NCBI GenBank assembly: GCA_020631075.1
Contig: JAHDHX010000002.1
Location: 131,462-195,461 of the forward strand
DNA length: 64,000 nucleotides
Reading direction: 5' to 3'
DNA from: Candidatus Altimarinota bacterium
Lineage (GTDB): Bacteria; Patescibacteriota; Gracilibacteria; UBA4473
How positions within the stretch are numbered: position 1 is the first letter of the stretch; each line of letters starts with the position of its first letter. The translations under genes and the position numbers were made by a program. Under the pieces are notes generated by a model. The model was not told the DNA's origin, made no database searches, and saw only the letters and a list, made by a program, of their open reading frames with translations. Positions 48,707-57,146 of the stretch are shown piece after piece.

Positions 48707-51700
48707 CTAGACACCAGCGGTGACACGCTCTATGGCGTCGGTGTACTCGACTGACCCACGGCTGGGTGCGCCTGCGATGTGCAGGCTGCCCCCGCCACGA
48801 CCGCCCCCCGTGGCGGTTTCGACGACTGACACGGGCTCTTCGCCCGGGAGGGTGCGCTCGGTGACGAAGGATTCGAGGGCTTTTTGGATGGCCTCGGTGT
48901 TGGTATACAGGGCGCCAGCGCCTTCGTCGGCGTCTTCGGAGATCATTTTTTGCACGCCGTCGATGAACTCTGGTCCGAGCTTTTTATTGATGTTACGCCA
49001 CTGTGAGCCGTATTTGTTGCCTTTAGTCTGCATATAGTTTTCGTATTCGGTTCGTTTGCCGTCGTCGAGGTTTGATTCGCTCATGACATTGCGAAACATG
49101 GTGAAGATGTCGTCGCGGGAGCGGGAGAGTTTACTTGCATCTTCTATGTACCCCCGATCGTACTCAAACATTTCCTCGGAAAAGACCGTCGGGTTTGACC
49201 CTGACCCTGAGTGGTTGCCTTGCATGGTCATCATGCCTGTCATGCCCGCGCGCAGTGACCGCCCGAAGTCGGTAAGGAGTTCTTTTTTCTTCACGGCCCA
49301 CCACTGAGTCTGGCCGAAGCGTTCGTCGTAGTCTTGGATGTGTTTTTGCAGGCCGACGGCGTAGCCCCGAAAGCCGTGGAAGAGCATACGGTAGTAGTCG
49401 GGGGTGTATTTATCTTTCCCGTTGTTGTTTCGTTCCAGCATTTGCACGATCTGGTCAGGGGGGAAGAACGGAAACTGGCTCATGGCTTCGTCGTGGTCGG
49501 CTTTTTCGTCGGACATCCGCATGTTTCGCATCACACGCCCGCGGGCTTTGTCAGACTGCAGCACGACGGAGTACCAAAACTGTTTCATCTTGGCTTTGAC
49601 GGGTTCTTTCGTCACGTTAAAGCCAGTCTCATCATCACCCAGCATTTCTTTCCAGCATTTGAAGTCGTGGAAATTCCACGGGCGGGACTCCGCCCCAGGG
49701 ACGGACTCGTCGACGAGGAGGCCATCTTTTTTGGGGCCGCCTTCGGTCCAAAACTCCAGCACGGGGAAGCCCCCGAGGAACTGGTCGTTCATGCGGATGG
49801 CGGCGTTGCGTGACAGCAGGGGGATGCCCCGTGGGTCAGTGGTGGCCATGCCCATGATGAGGTAGTAGAACCGTTGGTCGGGTTGGCCGTTCATCTTGCC
49901 TTTCTCAAACGAGGCGCGAATGAACTGCTCAAACCGCGCGGGGTCGATGTTTTCGGTGTCGCCTTTTTCCCACCGACTGAGCATATCGGCGAGGATCTCT
50001 GTCCGAACGCTGCCGTTGTCTTCGTAGGAGCCAAATTCACGGTCGTATGAGCTTTGTTTTTCCTTGGCTTTGCCGTCCATGGACGTTTCCCAGTCACGGA
50101 AGACCTGTGGCGACCAGATGAGGCCGATGGCTTTCTCGACTTTGGCTTGTATCTCCGCGTATTTGAGGTTGGTGAGGTCATTTTTACGAAACTTGACTTG
50201 GGTTTGGAAGCGTTCGAGGGTCTTCCACAGGCCTGGGTCGTCCCACATGAGGATCCCTTTGTCACGCAGGACATTAATGAGACCACGGGCTTCGTCGACG
50301 TCGCGGGTTTTATAGAGAGCGTCGCGGTTGGCGGAGATGTCTTGGTCGGCGTGCTGGGTTTCAAACTCCTTAAACCGTTTTTCTTCTGACTCCTCCATCA
50401 TCCGAAAGAATTCTTTCCCCCAGGTGAACTTGTCCCCGAAGATGCCGTACCCGATCGTTCCGACGCGGGCTTCTTTTTGCCGATTAAATTGGGTCTCTTG
50501 GAATTCGATACACTTTTTGACCAGTTCGACGAGCTCGTTGATGCTGAAGCTCTTGCCGCCACGGTTCATCCATTCGCCCCATTCGTTTTGGACTTTATCC
50601 TTAATGATGTCACGAAATTTCGTGCCGGGGGCGCGTAGGGCCAGGCCGTGCTCGTCAAGGTAGTGCCTGATCTTGGCGACTTGGTCTAGGGCTTTGTCGG
50701 TCAGATCGACGGCGACTTCCCACCCAGCGAGCTGTGTGACGGCTTCGGCTCTGGTCTGGGGGTCGGTGTTGTATCTGCCCAGCCACTGCGCGAAAAACTG
50801 GGGATCAGAAAACTCGTCTTGTAGGGTGGCGTAGCGGTCGATGGAGTGCTTGAGGCGGTCGACCTCACGGCTGGCCTGGGCAACTGACAGGCCGTAGCGG
50901 TCGCTGAACCATTTTGGGTCGTGGTGGCGTTGGGCTTTTTTGATGTCGCGCTCGAGGAGCTCGATGATGGGCTGGGACTCTTCGACGAGCAGCTGATAGC
51001 TTTCACGGAATTTGCGATTTTTTTCTTCGGCTTTTTCTCGGAATTCGTCTTTCTGGATGGTTTCGTCGAGGTCGAATTCCAAGTTTTTGAGGACCTTTAA
51101 CCCACGGGCGTGCTGGGCGAGCTGGCGGTTGCGGAGGTCAGCTTCCTGCGCGTAGAAGCCTGTCTCAAAGTCGAACACGTGGTCGAACATATTGAGGTAC
51201 TTCGGGCACTCGATGAAGGGGGATTCGTCACCGAAAACGTAGTGGGGAGTTTGGCCCATCTGGGCGAGCTTGTCACCATACCGACCGATGTGGCCGTAGA
51301 GAGTGTTGGCGTTTTTGATAAACAGGGTGTGGAGCATATCCCGCGGGAGGAGGTCGCGGCAGATGAAGTACATATCACGGATGGCAGACCGCAGGTCGAC
51401 CCCAGCGCGGGTGAATGACTTCACGGTGTTCTCAAAAATCTTTTGGTACTTCTCTTTGTCGTAGGTGCGTTTGCCTTGGTTGACCTCGCGGACGATGGTC
51501 TGCAGGGCGGCTAGGTCGGCGGTGAGGCGCTTGGTGGTGGTTTGGATTTTTTCGCGCATACGGCGGGTTTTCTCGCCTGCTTCGGCGAGAGCTTCACTGC
51601 CCGGGACGTAAAACGAGTCCGTGACCTCTCCGCGTTCGTTTTTGACTTCGACCTGGCCACCGTTTCGGTACTGGTTTCGGTTGTGGGTCCAGGTCTGGTC

Positions 51701-54625
51701 GAGCATGATGCGGTCGGCGATCTGTGACAGTGACCAGCCCTTGGGGGGGTAGTCGGGGTCAAACGTCCAGGGGACTTTTTGCAGTTGCTTGATGAGGTCG
51801 GCGCGGTTTTGGGCTTTGTAGAGCTTTGACCGCAGGGCAAACTGCTCGTCAGGGGTGAGGGCGGTGTAGCGAGCTAAGATCTGGTTGATCTGGAACTCAC
51901 TGATGGAGGTCATGTACGCATCATGGTTTTTTTGGTTGATGTTGATCCGCTTCTGAATTTCCTTGAGGCGCCGCCGCTTTTTTTCGCTTGATTCGCCCTG
52001 GGCTTCGATGTCGCGGCTGTCGATGGTGCGCATATGTGGGCGTTGCCACTCGGCAAAAAATGCTTCGGCTTTCTCACGCTGGCCGACGAGGCCCATCTTG
52101 CCCATGAGGGTGTCTATAATGCGGTAGCGGTAGTAGCCGACACCACCGTCGATGAGTTCGAGCATATCCTGCCCGAGGCCGAAATTTAGCTCGTTGTAGT
52201 GACGATCCTTCTGCATGGCTTCGAGCAGTGCCGCGGATGACATGACCCGATCAAGGGCTTTGTACCACTGTGCAAACTGGTCTTCGGGGTGGGTGATCTT
52301 GGGCAGGCGGATGCTGGCCAGGGCGTCGTCGATGGCCTTGACCATGACGGTGCGAAACGAGCTGACCGTCTGGCGGTGGGCCTGGCTGAGTTGCATCCCC
52401 CCTGGGGTGGCGGCCAAAAACTCATGGATCTGTTGCTGCTCGGTGGAGGCGGGCCCTGGCTGGACGGGGTTGGCGCCGTTGTGCCCGTCGTCTTCCAGCA
52501 AGAGCACTTGCATATCGGCGGCCATCAGGCGGCCGTTTTGCAGGCGGGAGTTGAGCCCGCGTTCGTATTGTCGTTTGGTTTTGAGCGCGAGGTCGTGCGG
52601 GTCGGCCAGCAGGGCGGCAAACTGTTTGCGGTTTTCGTTTTCGTCCAGATGTTTCCAGACTTCGGTTTGTGACTCTTTCAGTTGTTTTTTGAGCGTGCCG
52701 AGCTCTTCGTTCATCCCCTCTTCGTAGGCGAAATTACCTTTTTCTTTGATCTTGGCTTTGGCTTCGTTTTGCTTCTGGGTGTGGGTCTGAAAGGTGGATT
52801 GAGCGTTTTGGATGGTCTGAAAAAACGTCGTGCGGCGGATAGACCGTGAGCCAAGCTGGCTGACGCCGTTGACAAACTCGGCCATGGCTTCGTTTTGTTT
52901 CTTGTCCCTTAAGGCCTGGGCGGCGGGGGTGTCTTCGCCTGCTTCGAAGCGATTCGTGAGGGCGTCCCAGCGTTCTTGAAACTGGTGGGCGAGGTCGTTG
53001 ACGCGGTCGACTTCGTCGGTGGTGGGGGCGTCTTTGGGGTTGAGGACGTTGGCCCCCGGGGCCGACGCCAGCGGGTAAAAGATGCGGTGGGTGAACTCGT
53101 GCAGGTTGGCGCCGTTGGCGGCGTAGACACTGACGTTGACCCCGGTGGGGGTGCCAGCGGCGTCGAGCTGGGCGACTTCGATGACATTGGTGGTGTTAGG
53201 CGGGGCGTAGTTGGCCGTCGGTTGCATCTCACGCAGCAGCACACGACGTGACTGGGTGACGTCGGCGCGTGAGGACCGATAGGTGTCGGCGTCTTCGTCG
53301 TTTTGGTTCTCAGGCTGGCGGAGGAAGACGTTGATTTGGTCTTCTTCACGGCGGTCCATTTCGGTTTCTTGTTCGGCGATCTTTTCCTTCAGGTCGGCGA
53401 TTTTATTTTTGAGGGGTTGGGGGACGTCGAGCCACTGGGACTCGTTGTAGTTGTGGGCGGGTGCTCTGAACTCTGGGTGGATGAGGATGTCACGCAGGGT
53501 GCGCACATGGGCGGGGAGCAGAACGGGGCTTTTTTGCGCCCAGCCGAGGAACTGGGCGGCGTTGCCACGGATGACGAGATCTTCGAGGCGGTGTCGGGCC
53601 TCGGGGTAGCGGGTGGAGCCCATCCGAAAGCCAGCGAACTCTGCCTGGGGGGACTCCATGAAGTCGTCGAGGAGGTCCCACGCGAGGAGGTAGTTGGGGT
53701 TGTTGGCGTTTTGGCTGTAGGTGGCGCGCTGCTGTGGGCTGAGCTGACTGTCAACGGGGGGGAGGAGTTCGGCCACGACCTCTTGGGTGAGGTCTTCCCA
53801 GTGGGCGAAGTCACGGTAGATGCCCCAGTCGTGACTGCTGGGGAAGAGTTTGCGGGCTTCGAGGGTGAGGAGCTTTTCGGTGTTGGTCAGGCCTGGGGGG
53901 AGTTCGGGCGGGTGCTCACCGCTGATGATTTGCTCGACACTGCGCGCGGGGGCGTTGCGACGCTTAAGGTAGCGGTCGAGGTAGGTTTGGGTCAGGGTGA
54001 TGATAGCGTCGCGGGCTTGTTCAAACTTGCGGTCGATCGACCCTCGGGTGCTTTCGCCTTTCAGTTTGACTTCGTTGATGATCCCGCTGCGCTCGATGTG
54101 CCGATAGGCCTGAATGAGGCGTGTGGCTTGGCTGACATCCCACGTGGAGACGTCTGACTCCAGCGCGGTGCTGAGCATTTGGGTTTCTTTGTCCAGGCGG
54201 GCTTTGATCTCTGTCCGCATATGTACGGGAAGAAGATTGCGCAGGCGGAAGTTGCCGTAGATGTCGAAGAGGATGCGCGGGGGGACGGCCTTTTGGCTGG
54301 TTTGCGCGACGGAAATGTAGTAGCCGGTAAGGTCGCGGAACTTATAGATGAGGTTTTGCCGCTCAGTGTCGGGCATGGTGGGGTCACGCAGCTGGTCGGT
54401 GAGCTCGTAGAGGTGTCGGGTGCGGAAGTAGAGTGGGTTGTCGAGCGGGGTGTCGGTTTCTTGGCGCTGGCCAGCATTTTCGAGGTTGTCGGCGTCTATC
54501 GTGCGGGGGGTGTTGGCGTTGGGGACGCCCGTGACGACGTGCTCGTCGCGGTAGTCAACCATGTGCACCCGAGTGTGGGGGCTCAGGCGGGGGGTGAGGC
54601 GAAGGCCGACAAGAAGCTGCACCAT
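48707..54625 (-). CDS. Very large hypothetical protein (1972 aa) with zincin-like HEFTH motif
   Basis: Uninterrupted 5.9-kb ORF; ANLHEFTHRIFYPLA ... NEAMAEFVNGV; no signal peptide recognised. TATAAT 11 nt upstream of ATG. Confidence 0.87.
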   Translation of the reverse strand: MVQLLVGLRLTPRLSPHTRVHMVDYRDEHVVTGVPNANTPRTIDADNLENAGQRQETDTPLDNPLYFRTRHLYELTDQLRDPTMPDTERQNLIYKFRDLTGYYISVAQTSQKAVPPRILFDIYGNFRLRNLLPVHMRTEIKARLDKETQMLSTALESDVSTWDVSQATRLIQAYRHIERSGIINEVKLKGESTRGSIDRKFEQARDAIITLTQTYLDRYLKRRNAPARSVEQIISGEHPPELPPGLTNTEKLLTLEARKLFPSSHDWGIYRDFAHWEDLTQEVVAELLPPVDSQLSPQQRATYSQNANNPNYLLAWDLLDDFMESPQAEFAGFRMGSTRYPEARHRLEDLVIRGNAAQFLGWAQKSPVLLPAHVRTLRDILIHPEFRAPAHNYNESQWLDVPQPLKNKIADLKEKIAEQETEMDRREEDQINVFLRQPENQNDEDADTYRSSRADVTQSRRVLLREMQPTANYAPPNTTNVIEVAQLDAAGTPTGVNVSVYAANGANLHEFTHRIFYPLASAPGANVLNPKDAPTTDEVDRVNDLAHQFQERWDALTNRFEAGEDTPAAQALRDKKQNEAMAEFVNGVSQLGSRSIRRTTFFQTIQNAQSTFQTHTQKQNEAKAKIKEKGNFAYEEGMNEELGTLKKQLKESQTEVWKHLDENENRKQFAALLADPHDLALKTKRQYERGLNSRLQNGRLMAADMQVLLLEDDGHNGANPVQPGPASTEQQQIHEFLAATPGGMQLSQAHRQTVSSFRTVMVKAIDDALASIRLPKITHPEDQFAQWYKALDRVMSSAALLEAMQKDRHYNELNFGLGQDMLELIDGGVGYYRYRIIDTLMGKMGLVGQREKAEAFFAEWQRPHMRTIDSRDIEAQGESSEKKRRRLKEIQKRININQKNHDAYMTSISEFQINQILARYTALTPDEQFALRSKLYKAQNRADLIKQLQKVPWTFDPDYPPKGWSLSQIADRIMLDQTWTHNRNQYRNGGQVEVKNERGEVTDSFYVPGSEALAEAGEKTRRMREKIQTTTKRLTADLAALQTIVREVNQGKRTYDKEKYQKIFENTVKSFTRAGVDLRSAIRDMYFICRDLLPRDMLHTLFIKNANTLYGHIGRYGDKLAQMGQTPHYVFGDESPFIECPKYLNMFDHVFDFETGFYAQEADLRNRQLAQHARGLKVLKNLEFDLDETIQKDEFREKAEEKNRKFRESYQLLVEESQPIIELLERDIKKAQRHHDPKWFSDRYGLSVAQASREVDRLKHSIDRYATLQDEFSDPQFFAQWLGRYNTDPQTRAEAVTQLAGWEVAVDLTDKALDQVAKIRHYLDEHGLALRAPGTKFRDIIKDKVQNEWGEWMNRGGKSFSINELVELVKKCIEFQETQFNRQKEARVGTIGYGIFGDKFTWGKEFFRMMEESEEKRFKEFETQHADQDISANRDALYKTRDVDEARGLINVLRDKGILMWDDPGLWKTLERFQTQVKFRKNDLTNLKYAEIQAKVEKAIGLIWSPQVFRDWETSMDGKAKEKQSSYDREFGSYEDNGSVRTEILADMLSRWEKGDTENIDPARFEQFIRASFEKGKMNGQPDQRFYYLIMGMATTDPRGIPLLSRNAAIRMNDQFLGGFPVLEFWTEGGPKKDGLLVDESVPGAESRPWNFHDFKCWKEMLGDDETGFNVTKEPVKAKMKQFWYSVVLQSDKARGRVMRNMRMSDEKADHDEAMSQFPFFPPDQIVQMLERNNNGKDKYTPDYYRMLFHGFRGYAVGLQKHIQDYDERFGQTQWWAVKKKELLTDFGRSLRAGMTGMMTMQGNHSGSGSNPTVFSEEMFEYDRGYIEDASKLSRSRDDIFTMFRNVMSESNLDDGKRTEYENYMQTKGNKYGSQWRNINKKLGPEFIDGVQKMISEDADEGAGALYTNTEAIQKALESFVTERTLPGEEPVSVVETATGGGRGGGSLHIAGAPSRGSVEYTDAIERVTAGV

Positions 54626-54636
54626 GGGGTCTGGGT

Positions 54637-54642
54637 ATTATA
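54637..54642 (-). promoter_or_regulatory. Extended -10 (GTGGTATAAT) of the 1972-aa protein gene
   Basis: Minus strand CCGTGGTATAATACCCAGACCCCATGG. Confidence 0.6.
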
Positions 54643-54672
54643 CCACGGTGGGCGGGGTGGGGCTAGGGGGGA

Positions 54673-57090
54673 TTACAGCCTGACATCAGTGATATTGCCG
54701 CTCGCGTCCACGCTAAACTGGATGTTTGGGAAGTGTCCGATTGCTTGGGTGAGTGCGGTTTTGAAGTAGTTGTTATTTTGATCTTCGAGCAGTGTTTTGA
54801 AATTTGCTTTGACGTTAAATGTATCGTCGAGATTCATGGCGTTGAGTTTGTCGCGTACGATGTTGGCGTTGTCACCAGCCAGTATCGTGGTCATATCATA
54901 ATCCTTGGAGGCGTTTGGGTTGGTGGGGTCGCCTTTTGTGAGGGTAAATGTGTTTGCGTTTTGTGAGGCTCGTGGAGCGGTGACGCCAAAGGCGCTGACA
55001 AGCTCGGCGTGGGAGCTGTTTGCATTCACGCCAGTGCTGGCCATGGGGGTGTTGGCGAGTTTGCCGGTGTTGCTGAGCTGTGTGTAGAGTGACTGTGTGG
55101 CTGTGCTGCTTCCCATGACGGCATTAACGGCGTCATTGCTGTTTTGGTTGTAGACATCGTTGTAATTATTGATCGTGATCTCATTACTGTTGGGGTCGGC
55201 CTTGATAGTAACGCTGTTGCCGCTGGTGTTGACCTGTGGGCCAGTGGGGGTTTCATTGGGTTTTATCTGGTCGTTGAAGGGGTCGTTCGCGTTGCGGCCA
55301 GTGATGCCCGCCAAGGCTGCTTTGAGGTTTGAATCACTACTCCGCGGGTTGGTAAGAGTTTTGTAATAGCTTTGAAGGTTTTTATCGAGTTTTGACTGGT
55401 CGATGTTTTTGAGGGAGGCTTGGACTTCTTTGGAACGGAGTTGGTCGAGATTGCTGACGTCTGCCAAGGCGGTGTTGAAGTATTCTTTTTGTTTGTCTTG
55501 TGACTTGGTGGCACCTTGGTTGAAATCGGTGATGGAGCGGTCGAGCTTATTAATGCTGGCACTGCTGAGATTTGCTCCTTCGTCAAACAGCCCTAAGTCG
55601 GCAAATACTTTGCGTTGACGGTCTCTTTGGTTTGAGCGGTAGGCGCTGTCGACCTGTGACGGGAAGGACAGGAGGTCGCCGAGGGAGGCGTCGGCGGTCT
55701 TGGTCGGGTCGCGGGGGTCAGAGATGCGGAACCAAGGACGGTCCAACAGTGAGACGTCGAAAGCGAATTTGCCCAGTTGCTCCGCGCCTGACTTGATCTG
55801 GTCGGTGATGTTTTCGATGAATTTGGCGCCCTTGAAGGCGGTGAAACTGGCGGTCCAAAACACCATGACGGTCAAAATCTGCCAGATGAACCCATGTGAA
55901 CCCCGCGAAAAGACCCCTGACCCGACCTGCACAAAGGTGGACTCGGTCGAGAGGATGGTGGTGTCGGCCATGGCGGACATCATCACGAAGGAGACGGCCA
56001 GGGCGAGACCGATCTTAATGGGCATGATGAGGTAATTCAGGATGTCGGCGGAGCTGAAGTCGCCTCCGCCGTCTCCCAGCCCGAGGATGCCCATGGCGAT
56101 CAAAGCGGGTGAGGCGACCATGATGAGCCACAGCACCACCGTGCGGATGAGCAACGCCGCGAAGGTCGCCCCCAGCACCACGACGTAGGCCGCGGCCATG
56201 ATGGTGGAAAATAGGACGTCGTTGGCGACCTCTAGCCACGAGCCGAGCTTGGCCGAGAGGGCGGGCATATGCTGGAGCTGCTGGAAGTAAACCGCGAAGG
56301 CGAGGAAGAGATTATGCGTGGTGGAGGAGGTGCCGCGGTAGGCGGAATCGGCGTTTTCGGGGTCGATCTTAAACCAGCAGCTCTGGGCTTCGACGTTGTC
56401 GGCCTTGCAGTAGTGGGCGTTGAGCCACTGGCTGAAGGTCTTGCAGTCGTTTGTCTGGATGGCGGTGAGCTGATCAACGGTGTAGGTGCTGCGTTGGGGT
56501 TCGGGTGAGTAGCAGGGGTCGCCGTTGACGTCGGTGGCGAAGGAGAGCATATCGCCGACGTCGGCGGCGCCTTTGGCTTCGATAGCCGTGTCGGCCACCG
56601 AGATGACCGCAATGGTGACCACGTGCACGGCGTCAATGATGACACGGAAGCCCAGCAAAGAGAAATTAATAGCGATCATGGAGAGGATCACCTTGGGGAG
56701 CATATCTTTGATGGTCCACTTGGACTCGCCCGCGATGCCGATGCCCGCGAAGAGGTTGGTGAAGGCGAGCACGACCATGAGCAGCACGAAGCCGACGTTG
56801 GTCAGGTTGCGGATGACGACCCACATGGGGCGGATGCCCTCCATGGCGGCCTCACCCGTGAGGTACTCTGTCCCCATGAGGCTCCCGCCGAGCTCGATGA
56901 GCTTGAGGGCGAGGAAGGTCATGAGATTAATGAGCAGGCTGAGGAAAAGGGCCACGGACTGCAAGATGGTGCTGTCGGTCTGGGCGTAGGCCACCGTGGG
57001 GAGGAGCACCAACGCCAGTCCCCCACCCCAAAGGGCGTGGGCACGTCGGCCCCAAGGCCAGAGAGCGCGAAGACGCGAAAGCAGCTGCAT
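54673..57090 (-). CDS. TrbL/VirB6-like polytopic membrane protein
   Basis: Signal-like N-term ALVLLPTVAYAQ, many TM helices, conserved-looking PALIAMGILGLGDGGGDFSSADILNYLIMPIKIGLALAVSFVMMSAMADTTILS and ILTVMVFWTASFTAFKGAKFIENITDQIKSGAEQLGKF; start set at MQLLSRL. Confidence 0.72.
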   Translation of the reverse strand: MQLLSRLRALWPWGRRAHALWGGGLALVLLPTVAYAQTDSTILQSVALFLSLLINLMTFLALKLIELGGSLMGTEYLTGEAAMEGIRPMWVVIRNLTNVGFVLLMVVLAFTNLFAGIGIAGESKWTIKDMLPKVILSMIAINFSLLGFRVIIDAVHVVTIAVISVADTAIEAKGAADVGDMLSFATDVNGDPCYSPEPQRSTYTVDQLTAIQTNDCKTFSQWLNAHYCKADNVEAQSCWFKIDPENADSAYRGTSSTTHNLFLAFAVYFQQLQHMPALSAKLGSWLEVANDVLFSTIMAAAYVVVLGATFAALLIRTVVLWLIMVASPALIAMGILGLGDGGGDFSSADILNYLIMPIKIGLALAVSFVMMSAMADTTILSTESTFVQVGSGVFSRGSHGFIWQILTVMVFWTASFTAFKGAKFIENITDQIKSGAEQLGKFAFDVSLLDRPWFRISDPRDPTKTADASLGDLLSFPSQVDSAYRSNQRDRQRKVFADLGLFDEGANLSSASINKLDRSITDFNQGATKSQDKQKEYFNTALADVSNLDQLRSKEVQASLKNIDQSKLDKNLQSYYKTLTNPRSSDSNLKAALAGITGRNANDPFNDQIKPNETPTGPQVNTSGNSVTIKADPNSNEITINNYNDVYNQNSNDAVNAVMGSSTATQSLYTQLSNTGKLANTPMASTGVNANSSHAELVSAFGVTAPRASQNANTFTLTKGDPTNPNASKDYDMTTILAGDNANIVRDKLNAMNLDDTFNVKANFKTLLEDQNNNYFKTALTQAIGHFPNIQFSVDASGNITDVRL

Positions 57091-57096
57091 CTGGGT

Positions 57097-57102
57097 AGTA
57101 TA
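57097..57102 (-). promoter_or_regulatory. -10 TATACT, 6 nt before ATG of the TrbL/VirB6-like gene
   Basis: Minus strand GTGTGGTATACT-ACCCAG-ATG. Confidence 0.65.
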
Positions 57103-57146
57103 CCACACGGAGGGGGCGGGATGAAAGTGCTAGTTGGAGTGATCCC

